From assembly GCA_033807775.1 (NCBI GenBank), contig CM066326.1, positions 90,434,873-90,498,872 on the forward strand: a DNA stretch of 64,000 nucleotides. The letters are read 5' to 3'. This document shows, one piece after another, positions 11,644-21,732 of the stretch. Origin of the DNA: Saussurea involucrata (Eukaryota; Streptophyta; Magnoliopsida; Asterales; Asteraceae). The notes beneath the pieces are model-generated. The model saw only the letters and a list, made by a program, of their open reading frames with translations. It was not told the origin of the DNA and made no database searches. The position numbers and the translations under genes are program-made. How positions within the stretch are numbered: the first letter of the stretch is position 1; each line of letters begins with the position of its first letter.

Positions 11644-11655
11644 GCTCTGATACCA
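11644..11655 (-). other. Primer binding site, initiator-Met tRNA (gag-only element)
   Basis: The minus strand reads TGGTATCAGAGC, complementary to the 3' end of plant initiator methionine tRNA, two bases inside the 5' LTR. Confidence 0.93.
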
Positions 11656-11657
11656 CT

Positions 11658-12754
11658 TGTTAGTCCCAGATGGCTATAATAAGTATTGTAGAAGGGGGGG
11701 TTGAATACAATACTCAAAATTTTCACAATTTTAATTCTTTTATTGAAAATCTTTCAACAAGAATTACACATAGAAAACTTAAGACTGTTGCGGAAAAGAA
11801 CAGATAAACTATTCTAACAATCTTACACAAAGTATACAACAAAATAACTAAGAACACTTAGAACAAAGCTATAAAGTTTTTCAAGCAAACTGGAAATTCT
11901 TGCACTTAGAGAATTCTTCCAGTTTGCGTAGAATATCAAGAGCTCACAGTAATCTTCAAAGTCTCTCAAGATGTGTGTTTCAGTATGGAGAGCTCTTCCT
12001 TTTATAGTGACAAGGAGTGTGCAAGCATTGAATGCTTGGGACACTTGTCATCTTCACACTTGCTGAGGATGTTGACTTCTGGAAAGCTGTGAAGTCCTTG
12101 TCACTTTTCACTAGGTGCAGACAGAGTAGCTTGAGCAGATAACAGGGACCTTAGTTGAAGGTGGATAAAAAGACAAACTGTCACTTTTCTCTGCTGGAGG
12201 ATATTGTCCCATAATAAATGATCTTCTGTCTTGAGCCTTTAGCACCGAAGTGGTTTCCACCGAGATTGAGAAATCTTCGGTGGAAAGAAGACTAGTCCAC
12301 CGAAATTGCAAGCATGTTTCGGTGGTAACTAGTCCACCGAAATTGCGAGCATGTTTCGGTGGTGAAAGGACCACCGAAATTACAAGTATATTTCGGTGGT
12401 GAGAGGACCACCGAAGTTACATGTATATTTCGGTGGTGAGAGGAGCACCGAAAGGGTCATCGGTGGGAGAAGGCCACCGAAGATGTTCTATAACTTCGGT
12501 GGAGAGAAGGCCACCGAAATGTCAAGGGATTTCGGTGGTGATGACTTGTTTGAAAGTTGCCGAGAGTCTTCTATTTTCCACAAGTAGAGAGTCTTCAAGC
12601 TTGGTTTCGGTTGATCTTCGACTTCACCGAACATTTGCTATCTTGTACAAGCCATTACAAAGAACCATGCATCCAAAATTTCTCTAAGTATAAAATGTTT
12701 TTCAAAGTATAAAAGGAGATCATGAGGTCATCTTCAAATCTTGATGACCCAACA
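11658..12754 (-). repeat. Gag-only element 5' LTR (1097 bp)
   Basis: Same length as the left copy and identical as read. It is the promoter LTR, with TATAAAAG at 11999-12006 (minus), a U3 hairpin array at 12244-12547 and the conserved 26-bp block at 12606-12631. Confidence 0.95.
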
Positions 12755-12759
12755 GGCTA

Positions 12760-13058
12760 CAAGCGGCTATTCAAATTGAGAAGATGGCCTAGATCATTCT
12801 CCTAAATGCATTTAGGTCATGTTGGTCAATTTGTGGCCCAAGAAGATAATGCTAGTTCTATCAGGAACACACAACCATGTGATTAGCATGCATTACAAAA
12901 TTATTATGGATATGAACACAGAAATAACATACTACCTATGTGTGATTTTGCAAGATAAAACAAACCTAAAAAAATAGCAAACTATCCCAGACACAATAAA
13001 ATAAAATAAAAAAATAAATAAAAAAACATGGAAGCTAAGGGATTGATTTTGACCTGTC
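12760..13058 (-). other. Athila 3' untranslated region, part 2
   Basis: AT-rich sequence between the nested element and the stop of the env-like ORF. It is continuous with 6561-7123 once the insert is removed. No gene is seen. Confidence 0.6.
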
Positions 13059-15254
13059 CTACTCCATAGGAGTAGGCTGTGGATTCTTCCGTGCAGTTGC
13101 TGCTGTTGCTTTGGATGCTACAGCAACAAGGCTTGTTTCTTCTGCTGTTGGGTGTAATGCTGCAGCATCAATCTGCAGCTTTCCTTTCTCCAGATCATCC
13201 TTTGCCTCTTTCAGCCTCTTGTTCTCCTCAACTAGCTTCTGGTTTCTGCCTTTTAGCTTTCTTACCTCAGTTAGCACCTTCTTCATCCTCTGTCCTTTCT
13301 TGGAGTCAGCTCCCAATTTCACTTCCTTCTTCAAACTCAGCACCTCTTTCTTCAGTATCTCCATCTCTGCAGTTTGCTTGATCATATTATCCATCAACAT
13401 GCTGTTTTGAGCACACACGGTTTGCATCATGCCCAATATGTCTCCTTGGCTTGACTTTTCGTGCCTCAATCTTGAGACACTCTTAGTGTCGATGGCCCAC
13501 TTCTCATCTCCTTCTTTGTGAATATCATCCTCCTCATATTGAGGAATGCCAACTGCAGTTAAGAATTGAGACAACAACCCAGGGAAGAAAAACTTCCCTT
13601 GATTCCTTTTAGCAGAATAGTTAATGGATTTGCAAATGATATCACCAGTATTAACTTTCTGACCCGTCATGATGCAGTATAACAAAATCATTCTTTCACA
13701 ATTGATTGAACTATCATGAGTAGTAGGGGATAGAGAACTTCGAATAAAACTCATCCATACGTTGGCATCAGGGAGCAAGTTGATTGCTAGGAAGGTTCTA
13801 AGCATGTAATTTGGGTGTCCTTTCCATGCAGAATCAGGTTTTCCTATTACTTTGATCATGTCATCCAATTGTTTTTGAGTGGCAGTTCTAAGCAGAGTAT
13901 CAAAGGCAGTGGTGGTGGGTGTGGTGATATTCAAAAAGTTATTGAGGGCTTCGGCTGTGAAGTGTAAACTTATGCCTCTTATGGTGAGTCGGTTGGTTGT
14001 TGCTTGAGCTATTTCAGCATAAAATTCTCTGATCAAAGTTAGGTTGTAAGAAAGTTTTACCTCGCAGAAATCATCCCAGTGTTGCTCTTTGATCACCTTT
14101 CTGATGAACTCATAATCTTTGATGCTTTTGGAATCGAACCCTTTATCTAACAATGCACCTTTGAACTTCTGTTTCTCAATGGTTTGTTGTGCCTCTGGAT
14201 TGCTGAAACCATCGTTCATCTTGTTTGGTCGTGGAATGACATGTGGCCCAGATGGTTTGGTCACCTCAGGCCCTGAATGCTTTATGGATGCTCCAGCATT
14301 TGATTTCTTGGCAGAGGCTTTTTGTTTTCTTTTAGGCTTGACAGCAACAGTTTTCTTCCTCGGCTTCTTTTCTCTTGGACCATCATCTGCAGGGTTAATG
14401 AGAGTGGCGTCCATACTTTCTGAGGCCTTTCTCTTGGTGGAGATTTCAGAGGTTTCACCAATGGGACTAGCAGGGATCTCTACAGAAGGATTTTCTGTGT
14501 TATCAGCCTGATGCTGTGTGGATGCTCCAGCATCAGTGTTCAGTGGTGAGTCCTGTGCCATCTTGTTGACAAACAATTCATCAAAATCAAAGTCATCCCA
14601 AATTTCCCACTTAGGTTCCTCCAAAAAATTGTTTATTTGAAAGTTAGGAGGGGTTCGTGGTTCATCATAAGGCCATGTTAACAATAAGACTGGTGATGTG
14701 TGTGGTCTATTGATTTCAACCTCATTTTCAGACGTGAAATAATCCTCTACTAAAACTGATAGTTCAGAAAATACCTCATCTGCATCCATGTTTAAGTCAG
14801 GAATGGAACTTGTGCTTTTATCATGCCCCCTTGCATCCTTAGATGCTTCTGTGATTTCTGCCTTTGTCACCATAGGGGGTGACAAAGGAATGGTCTCTTG
14901 ATCAGTGGTAGTGTGTGGTGTTGGAACATTGGTTGCTACCACTGATTCAGATGATCGTGAAGTCGAGGCTTCAATCACAGTGGGGTGTTTGAAGGCAGAA
15001 GATCCAATAGCAAGATTTTCAGAGCAAAGATTCTTCAAGGGCTTTTCTGGGTTTTTACTCACAGTGGGGATTTCGACATTCGGAGACGTAAGAGGAGCAG
15101 CAGGATTGTTGATAGATGTTTGCTCATCGCTCTCGAGGTCCACATACTCAGGTTCGACATTGGAATGAGGTCGAACTATGGCTCGTTGTCGATTACTTCT
15201 GCGTGAGGGTTGGTCGTCATCGTCTCGTACTGCGACTCGCTTCACTCGTGCCAT
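13059..15254 (-). CDS. Athila env-like ORF (putative plant transposon protein domain)
   Basis: A 731-residue open frame from the ATG at 15254 (MARVKR); an upstream in-frame ATG at 15416 would give 785. The start at 15254 is preferred because the extra 54 residues are low-complexity and untypical. The first 370 residues are acidic and Ser/Pro-rich. Lysine-rich blocks (KKPRKKTVAVKPKRKQKASAKK area) resemble nuclear localisation signals. Residues about 370-560 match the domain common in Athila third ORFs (FDSKSIKDYEF, VKLSYNLTLIREFYAEI, IRGISLHFTAEALNNFL). The C-terminus is a long heptad-rich coiled coil. No membrane span or signal peptide is visible, so an envelope role is doubtful. The family's function is unknown. 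It lies downstream of integrase, as usual for Athila. Confidence 0.8.
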   Translation of the reverse strand: MARVKRVAVRDDDDQPSRRSNRQRAIVRPHSNVEPEYVDLESDEQTSINNPAAPLTSPNVEIPTVSKNPEKPLKNLCSENLAIGSSAFKHPTVIEASTSRSSESVVATNVPTPHTTTDQETIPLSPPMVTKAEITEASKDARGHDKSTSSIPDLNMDADEVFSELSVLVEDYFTSENEVEINRPHTSPVLLLTWPYDEPRTPPNFQINNFLEEPKWEIWDDFDFDELFVNKMAQDSPLNTDAGASTQHQADNTENPSVEIPASPIGETSEISTKRKASESMDATLINPADDGPREKKPRKKTVAVKPKRKQKASAKKSNAGASIKHSGPEVTKPSGPHVIPRPNKMNDGFSNPEAQQTIEKQKFKGALLDKGFDSKSIKDYEFIRKVIKEQHWDDFCEVKLSYNLTLIREFYAEIAQATTNRLTIRGISLHFTAEALNNFLNITTPTTTAFDTLLRTATQKQLDDMIKVIGKPDSAWKGHPNYMLRTFLAINLLPDANVWMSFIRSSLSPTTHDSSINCERMILLYCIMTGQKVNTGDIICKSINYSAKRNQGKFFFPGLLSQFLTAVGIPQYEEDDIHKEGDEKWAIDTKSVSRLRHEKSSQGDILGMMQTVCAQNSMLMDNMIKQTAEMEILKKEVLSLKKEVKLGADSKKGQRMKKVLTEVRKLKGRNQKLVEENKRLKEAKDDLEKGKLQIDAAALHPTAEETSLVAVASKATAATARKNPQPTPME

Positions 15255-15416
15255 TGTGTGTGATGATTTTTCGGATGATCGGGATTTTCGCCGGAAAAAA
15301 TGGAGGTGTGTAGGTGGTGTTCGGGTGAAAGCGATGGGGGTGGAAGACAAAAGGTTTTTGCCTTTTGAGATCTTTTTGAAAATGAAAGGGAAGGATGTGG
15401 ATGTTATCAAAGACAA

Positions 15417-15867
15417 CTTTACTCTTTTTAAAGCATTGGTTATTTTTGGTGCACAGCTGTAAGTCTTACCCTAGAGAACAACTACACTATTTCAAGGTAC
15501 CTGATAAAATATGGAAGGATTTGATTTTGTACCTTAATTTAGTAAAGAAGCAACCAGGGTACTAGGTATGCGCATGGGCCATGTGGTCTTCACCAAACAT
15601 ACTCACTCCTGTACCTTTTTAAATCAATGCTCCACATTAAGCAATCTCAACTTTTTAAATTTTAAACATGCTAAGAATAGAACTTGGCGTTGGATGCTGG
15701 ATGAATGCTGCAGCATTCGAAGCCTTTTTGTCTTGAACGCAAACCTGCAAAACATGGAGTTCATTAAAGCTTGTTTATTTTTATACTACTCTTAACTTAA
15801 TAACTTAATTATTTACAAACCCTTGTGGACTAGAAAGAGTCCATGGCTTCTTATTATGAAGATTTTG
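15417..15867 (-). other. Athila spacer between integrase and env-like ORF
   Basis: Non-coding 450 bp. It includes the 16-bp perfect palindrome GAATGCTGCAGCATTC at 15703-15718 and pyrimidine-rich stretches that could serve as an acceptor for a subgenomic env-like mRNA. The latter is speculative. Confidence 0.5.
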
Positions 15868-17040
15868 TCAAGCGGTAGCCAAAAACACAGAGCATTGCTC
15901 TGGGATTGCTACAGCATCATGATAGAGTTTAACTCTCTGGCCATTCACTTTGAACACATTGTTGTTTTCTGGATTGATCAAGTCCACAGCCCCATAGGGG
16001 TAGACTTTGTGAATGGTGAAAGGACTAGACCATCGACTTTTGAGTTTTCCTGGAAACAATTTTAGTCTAGAATTGAACAGAAGAACCTGTTGTCCTGCTT
16101 TCAATTCCCTATGTTGGATTCTCTTGTCATGCCATTTTTTTGTTTTCTCTTTATAGAGCTTGGCATTTTCATAGGACATATTCCTATGTTCATCCATTTC
16201 ACACAGTTGTAATTTCCTTTTATTTCCAGCCTCATCTAAGGACATGTTCAACTCTTTGATGGCCCAGTATGCCTTATACTCAAGCTCTAAAGGGAGGTGA
16301 CAGGCTTTTCCAAAGACTAGCTTGTATGGGGACATACCAATTGGTGTTTTAAAAGCGGTTCTGTATGCCCATAAAGCGTCATCCAATTTAAAAGCCCAGT
16401 CTTTCCTGTGTGGTTTCACCACTTTTTCCAGGATTCCTTTGATTTCCCTATTAGAAAGCTCAGCCAGTCCATTTGTCTGTGGATGGTATGCAGTAGCTAT
16501 TCTGTGGTTAACATTGTATTTTTCAAGAGTTCCTTGTAATACCTTATTTACAAAATGGGTTCCCTCATCACTGATTAGTGCCCTTGGGGTACCAAATCTT
16601 GTAAATATGTATTTTTGAAGAAATTTAACCACAGTTTTTGCATCATTGGAAGCACATGCAATTGCTTCCACCCACTTTGACACATAATCAACAGCCACTA
16701 GAATGTATTGACAATTATTGGATGGTGGAAAAGGTCCCATAAAGTCAATTCCCCACACATCAAACAATTCCACTTCCAAGATTCCATTCAAAGGCATTTC
16801 ATTTCTTTGAGAAATGGAACCAGTTCTTTGACATTCGTTACATCTTTTGACAAAATTGTGGGAATCTTGGAAGAGGGTTGGCCAATAAAAACCAGATTGT
16901 AAAACTTTGGCTGATGTCCTTTGGCTCCCAAAATGACCTCCATATGCTGAGTTGTGGCAATGGTGTAAGATTTCTGCCACATCATTTTCTGGGACACACC
17001 TTCTCAAGATTTGATCTGCACCAAGTCTAAACAGAAAAAG
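15868..17040 (-). pseudogene. int: Athila integrase, frame-shifted from gag-pol
   Basis: About 390 residues of gypsy integrase. The HHCC zinc domain (HHCHNSAYGGHFG, then CNECQRTG) comes first. The catalytic core has Asp in WGIDFMG, Asp in ISDEGTHF and Glu in LSNREIKGILEK, all present. The C-terminal domain follows (LKLFPGKLKSRWSSPF, VNGQRVKLY). It inserts element cDNA into chromosomes. It should be continuous with the upstream polyprotein, but an extra T in a five-T run near 17038 shifts the frame and stops gag-pol just before it. The open frame upstream to 17148 is out-of-frame noise. With the LTRs apparently identical, the indel is very recent, or a homopolymer sequencing error. Confidence 0.88.
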
Positions 17041-20000
17041 GGTCATCCCAAAGATAAAACTTAGCATCATGGAAAAACTTTTTAAGCTTATGGCCAGTGC
17101 AATCAGGAGGTTTGATGCCACATGATAAGTAGTTAGCAAAATCAGCATACCAAGGAATGCTGGATGAATGCTGTAGCATCAAAATTTTCTCATCTGGGAA
17201 GGTTTCAATGATATCTCCTTCTCCTTTCTTTTCCACTAGGTTTTCTAATCTAGACAAATGGTCTGCCACTTGGTTGTTTACTCCTTTTCTATCCACAATT
17301 TCCAGGTCAAACTCTTGCAACAAAAGAACCCACCTAATCAACCTAGGTTTAGCATCCTTCTTAGAGATTAAGTACTTAATGGCAGCATGATCTGTATGCA
17401 CAATAACTTTTGCTCCCACTAAATATGATCTAAATCTCTCAAAGGCAAAAACTACTGCTAAGAGTTCTTTTTCAGTTGTTGTGTAGTTGATTTGTGCTTC
17501 ATTCAAAGTCTTACTTGCGTAATAAATTGAATGAAACACTTTTTCCTTTCTTTGACATAAGACAGCTCCTACAGCCCAATCACTGGCATCACACATGATT
17601 TCAAAAGGTTTGGTCCAATCTGGGGCCATAACTACTGGAGCAGTTACCAAAGCTTTCTTTAAAGTGATGAATGCATTTCTGCATTCTTGATTAAAATCAA
17701 ATTTGTGGTCATTTTGCAGAAGTAAACATAAAGGCTTTGAAATTTGTGAAAAGTCTTTGATAAACCTTCTGTAAAATCCTGCATGACCAAGAAAGCTTCT
17801 GATTCCTTTAACAGTGGTTGGTTCAGGTAGTTTTTCAATAACTTCCAGTTTGGCTTTGTCTACCTCAACCCCCCTTTTTGAAATCAAGTGTCCAAGAACT
17901 ATCCCTTCTTTGACCATAAAGTGACACTTTTCCCAATTGAGGACTAAATCAGTTTTCTCACACCTTTCAAGACTCTTTTTCAAATTTTCCAAACAATTAT
18001 CAAAAGATGAGCCATATACAGAAAAATCATCCATAAATATTTCAATGGATTCTTCAAGCATGTCAGAAAATATGGACATCATACATCTTTGAAAAGTTGC
18101 CGGAGCATTACAGAGTCCAAAGGGCATTCTCCTAAAGGCAAAAGTACCATAAGGACAAGTGAAGGTGGTCTTTTCTTGGTCCTCAGGTAAAATGGCTATT
18201 TGGTTGTATCCGGAATATCCATCCAAGAAGCAATAATATTCTTTTCCGGCTAACCTGTCTAACATTTGGTCAACAAATGGTAGTGGAAAATGGTCCTTTT
18301 GTGTGGCTGTGTTAAGTTTACGGTAGTCCATGCAAATTCTCCATCCTGAAACTACTCTAGTTGGGATGAGTTCATTTTTTTCATTGGCTACTACTGTCAA
18401 ACCTCCCTTCTTAGGGACACATTGGACAGGGCTAACCCAAGAGCTACTGGCTATAGGAAAAATGATTCCTGCATCTAACCATTTTAGCACCTCTTTTTTC
18501 ACTACTTCTTTCATGACAGGGTTTAGCCTTCTTTGTGGTTCAATGGATGTGTAGTTCTTTTCTTCTAAGATGATCTTATGTTGACAGATAGAGGGACTAA
18601 TTCCTCTAAGGTCAGCAATGGTCCATCCTATGGCTTTTGAGTGTAACTTCAACAAATCCACTAACTTCTTCTCCTGATGCAGTTCTAAAGTGGATGAAAT
18701 GATGACAGGCAGTTTGTTTTCATCTTTTAGAAAAGCATACTTCAAATGGGGTGGGAGTTGTTTCAACTCCAGGTCAGGTGGTGAAATGACTGATGATGTG
18801 AAATTCTTTTGTTCACTAGGCTCCAAAGATTCAAACTTAGCAACAGTCTCATCTATATTTTCCTCATCATCATCATATTCCTCATCATCCTCTTCTTTCA
18901 ACCTACAAATTTCCCTAACTCCTTCTTCATTACACAGGTTTTCAATCACACTTAGGCCAGAACATTCTTCCATATCATCAGGGTATTTCATGGAATTGAA
19001 GACATTGAATGTGACCTTTTGGTCTTGAAGTCTCATGGTCAACTCTCCCTTTTGGACATCTATCAAGGTTCTTCCAGTGGCTAAGAAAGGTCTTCCTAAG
19101 AGAATAGGAATATCTTGGTCAGCCTCAAAATCTAAGATGATAAAGTCAGTAGGAAAGATGAATTTGTCAACCTGAACTAAGACATCTTCAATTTTACCCT
19201 TAGGATAGGCAATGGTTTTATCAGCTAAGATGAGTGTGACAGTGGTTGGTCTAGCTTCTCCTATACCTAAGCTTTTGAAAATAGACAAAGGCATAAGATT
19301 GACACTTGCTCCCAAATCACATAAGGATTTTCCAACTTCTTTCCCACCTATGGAACAGGGAATGGTAAAACTCCCTGGATCTTTGAGTTTAGGTGGAATT
19401 TTGTTGGTCAAGAGAGCACTACACCCTTCAGTCATGGCCACAGTTTCATATTCAGTCAACTTCTTTTTCTTGCTTAAAATGTCTTTAAGAAATTTGGCAT
19501 AACTAGGCATCTGCTCGATTGCTTCAACAAGGGGTATGTTGATATGCAACTGTTTAAACACATCCAAAAATTTCTTGAATTGCAATTCTTCCTTATTATT
19601 CTTTAACCTTTGGGGAAAAGGAACATAAGGAGGAATTGGTTCAATAACGGCTTTCTTTGTTTGTGTTGAGCTTTTAGGGTGGACTTCCTCCACCCTCAAA
19701 TTTGTATCATTGATACCTTGTGTTATGTTTTCTTTGACAACATCTTTGGGTTTGTTGACTTCAATTTCTAATGTGTCTTCCTTTGGGATTGGGGTTTTTG
19801 GCTCTAAGTCCTTAGGATATGGTTCTTCTAGGATGGTGGGTAATGCTGTAGCATTAGACTTGGACTTTGGATGTTTTTCTATTTCAGCTTGGGTTTTCTC
19901 TAAGTCTTTCCCACTCCTAAGTGTTACAGCTTTCACATGCTCTTTTCCCGGTGGTCTTGGGATTTCTGTGTTACTTGGTAAGGTCCCGTTGGGTCGGGTG

Positions 20001-21628
20001 TTTTGGTTAAGAGCAATCTGACTGATTTGGGTTTCAAGGCTCCTTATTTGAGCATCATTCCTCGTCATGTAAGCTTTGAACATAGCTTCCAAGGAAGATG
20101 ATGGTTCAGTTTGAGAATAGGATTTGTTTTGAAAAGATGGTTTGTTATTTTGGAAATTCTGATTCTGATGATTTTGGTTGTTTTGGTAATTTTGAGAACT
20201 GCTGGCATGATGTTGGTTTTGAAAATTGGAATTTCCTTGTTGCTTATGCTCAGGTTGATTTAAACTTGGGCTGGTCCATGAAAAATTTGGGTGTTGTTTC
20301 CAACTAGCATTGTAATTGTTAGAATAAGGACCATTTCTATTTTGAACATAGTTAACTGATTCAGAATTTTCAGGACAATATTCATAGGAATGGTCTCCAC
20401 TGCAACAAACACATTGCACGGAAAGAACAGCTGGAGTGGGTTTAGTGGCAGTCGGCTGTGTTCCCTGACCGGTAGTTATGTTTTTAAGCATATTGGTCAT
20501 AGAAGCAAGCTGAGCTGTCAATGCGGTGTAAGCATCTAAATCATGCATTCCAGCAGTCTTCTTTGTAGTTGGTGCCCTTGGATCTGCCCAATGCCCATTG
20601 TTTGTGGAAATCTTTTCAAGAATTTCATACCCGGTATTATAGGTGTTGGAAGTAAAGGCCCCTCCTGATGTCGCATCGAGCATTTGTTTTGCATTGGAAT
20701 CAAGTCCAGTGTAAAACGTCTCGAGTTGAATACAGTAGGGAATGCCATGGTGAGGGCATTTCCTTAATAATTCCTTAAACCTTTCCCATGCGTCGGGAAT
20801 TGCTTCATCGTCCATTTGTTTGAACATGCAAATTTCATTTCGGGACTTAGCATTTCGGGTAGGTGGAAAATATTTTCTTAAAAACTTTTCAGCCATGTCA
20901 GCCCATGATGGTATAGAACCTGGTGTCAATGAATTAAACCAAATCTTTGCCCGATCCCTTAACGAAAAAGGAAACAATGTGAGTCTTAGAGCATCAGAAG
21001 ATACTCCAGGAATCAGAAAAACATCGGTGATCTCTTTAAAAGATTTTAAATGTGAGTGTGGATCTTCCGATGGGAATCCGGCAAATTGACCATTGGCTTG
21101 CAACATGTGAAACATAATGGGTTTTGGTTCAAAATGCGTCGTATCCATATGAGGCTTTACAATTCCTGAATTTAATTGCTCAAAGTTAGGAATTGCATAG
21201 TCCATAATTCTCCCATTTTTCGAGTTTGCAAGATCAATGATATTTAATGGTTCATTTTGGTCATTGTTACCATGAGATTCTTCACCATCATCTTCTTCAT
21301 TATTAATGTGGTGCTCTTGAAAATTTTGATTTTGTGGATTTCCAAAACGTGGCGGATTACCAAAAATTGGTGGGTTACCAAAAATTGGTGGAATTCCAAA
21401 ATCGGGTGGTCTCATGTGGTTTCCTAAAGGTGGTGGCCGTACTTCTACCCCAGGTGGTCGTGGTTCTACAACGAATGGTCGTAGGTGTCTACGCTCAAAT
21501 CCGGGTGGTGCATCCATGTCGGGAGGATCCATAGAACTTGAAGCTCTTTGTAACCTCCGTCTAAGATGAAAGGTTCTTTCTATGTCAGGATCTAACTCAA
21601 AAAGTTCCCCACGTTGGATTCGTGGCAT
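17027..21628 (-). CDS. gag-pol: Athila gag-pol polyprotein: Gag, protease, RT, RNase H
   Basis: About 1530 residues from the ATG at 21628 (MPRIQRGELFELDPDIERTF). The open frame runs up into the LTR but those codons are unlikely to be used. The Gag core has RAKIWFNSLTPGSIPSW and FLRKYFPP, then LETFYTGLD. A CVCCSGDHSYEYC knuckle lies near residue 405. Aspartic protease DLGASVNLMPLS is near 770. RT begins with VKKEVLKWLDAGIIFPI, with active site FMDDF near 1200. RNase H starts at MCDASDWAVGAVL, near 1345. The frame closes about 12 residues after DAKFYLWDD because of the frameshift described under integrase. Two poly-Asp/Glu stretches precede RT. It should produce particle, maturation and reverse transcription functions. 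Apart from the frameshift it is intact. Confidence 0.93.
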   Translation of the reverse strand: MPRIQRGELFELDPDIERTFHLRRRLQRASSSMDPPDMDAPPGFERRHLRPFVVEPRPPGVEVRPPPLGNHMRPPDFGIPPIFGNPPIFGNPPRFGNPQNQNFQEHHINNEEDDGEESHGNNDQNEPLNIIDLANSKNGRIMDYAIPNFEQLNSGIVKPHMDTTHFEPKPIMFHMLQANGQFAGFPSEDPHSHLKSFKEITDVFLIPGVSSDALRLTLFPFSLRDRAKIWFNSLTPGSIPSWADMAEKFLRKYFPPTRNAKSRNEICMFKQMDDEAIPDAWERFKELLRKCPHHGIPYCIQLETFYTGLDSNAKQMLDATSGGAFTSNTYNTGYEILEKISTNNGHWADPRAPTTKKTAGMHDLDAYTALTAQLASMTNMLKNITTGQGTQPTATKPTPAVLSVQCVCCSGDHSYEYCPENSESVNYVQNRNGPYSNNYNASWKQHPNFSWTSPSLNQPEHKQQGNSNFQNQHHASSSQNYQNNQNHQNQNFQNNKPSFQNKSYSQTEPSSSLEAMFKAYMTRNDAQIRSLETQISQIALNQNTRPNGTLPSNTEIPRPPGKEHVKAVTLRSGKDLEKTQAEIEKHPKSKSNATALPTILEEPYPKDLEPKTPIPKEDTLEIEVNKPKDVVKENITQGINDTNLRVEEVHPKSSTQTKKAVIEPIPPYVPFPQRLKNNKEELQFKKFLDVFKQLHINIPLVEAIEQMPSYAKFLKDILSKKKKLTEYETVAMTEGCSALLTNKIPPKLKDPGSFTIPCSIGGKEVGKSLCDLGASVNLMPLSIFKSLGIGEARPTTVTLILADKTIAYPKGKIEDVLVQVDKFIFPTDFIILDFEADQDIPILLGRPFLATGRTLIDVQKGELTMRLQDQKVTFNVFNSMKYPDDMEECSGLSVIENLCNEEGVREICRLKEEDDEEYDDDEENIDETVAKFESLEPSEQKNFTSSVISPPDLELKQLPPHLKYAFLKDENKLPVIISSTLELHQEKKLVDLLKLHSKAIGWTIADLRGISPSICQHKIILEEKNYTSIEPQRRLNPVMKEVVKKEVLKWLDAGIIFPIASSSWVSPVQCVPKKGGLTVVANEKNELIPTRVVSGWRICMDYRKLNTATQKDHFPLPFVDQMLDRLAGKEYYCFLDGYSGYNQIAILPEDQEKTTFTCPYGTFAFRRMPFGLCNAPATFQRCMMSIFSDMLEESIEIFMDDFSVYGSSFDNCLENLKKSLERCEKTDLVLNWEKCHFMVKEGIVLGHLISKRGVEVDKAKLEVIEKLPEPTTVKGIRSFLGHAGFYRRFIKDFSQISKPLCLLLQNDHKFDFNQECRNAFITLKKALVTAPVVMAPDWTKPFEIMCDASDWAVGAVLCQRKEKVFHSIYYASKTLNEAQINYTTTEKELLAVVFAFERFRSYLVGAKVIVHTDHAAIKYLISKKDAKPRLIRWVLLLQEFDLEIVDRKGVNNQVADHLSRLENLVEKKGEGDIIETFPDEKILMLQHSSSIPWYADFANYLSCGIKPPDCTGHKLKKFFHDAKFYLWDDPFSV

Positions 21629-21707
21629 ATACCACACAAAGTATGATTCGGACGGTGTTAGAAAAACTAAATCTTTTAAAATACTTTTAAAAACTTTTAG
21701 CGTGCCA

Positions 21708-21726
21708 ATCCCCGGCAACGGCGCCA
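21708..21726 (-). other. Primer binding site, tRNA-Asp (Athila)
   Basis: The plus strand ATCCCCGGCAACGGCGCCA equals the 3' end of plant tRNA-Asp(GTC) including its A of CCA, so the minus strand is an exact 19-base primer site. It is six bases inside the 5' LTR. tRNA-Asp priming is typical of Athila elements. Confidence 0.92.
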
Positions 21727-21732
21727 AAAACT

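Larger units (their letters stand above)
7124..12754 (-). mobile_element. Non-autonomous gag-only SIRE derivative (TR-GAG type)
   Basis: Two 1097-bp LTRs (7124-8220 and 11658-12754) show no differences on reading, so insertion is recent. The target duplication GGCTA is at 7119-7123 and 12755-12759. The 3437-bp interior has an initiator-Met primer site, one gag ORF (10275-11612), a relic of the second zinc-knuckle region and a purine tract. It has no protease, integrase, RT or RNase H. LTR R/U5 sequence and Gag are clearly related to SIRE-2. It resembles the published class of gag-only elements, which must borrow pol functions in trans. Confidence 0.93.

Noticed and set aside
13079..13410. Hydrophobic plus-strand ORFs resembling membrane proteins
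   Set aside because: They are the reverse complement of the Lys/Glu-rich coiled coil in the env-like ORF.
17030..17045. C CCT TTT heptamer as a programmed -1 frameshift site for Athila integrase
   Set aside because: The phase fits a -1 site, but integrase lies in the +1 frame, so -1 slippage would not reach it.
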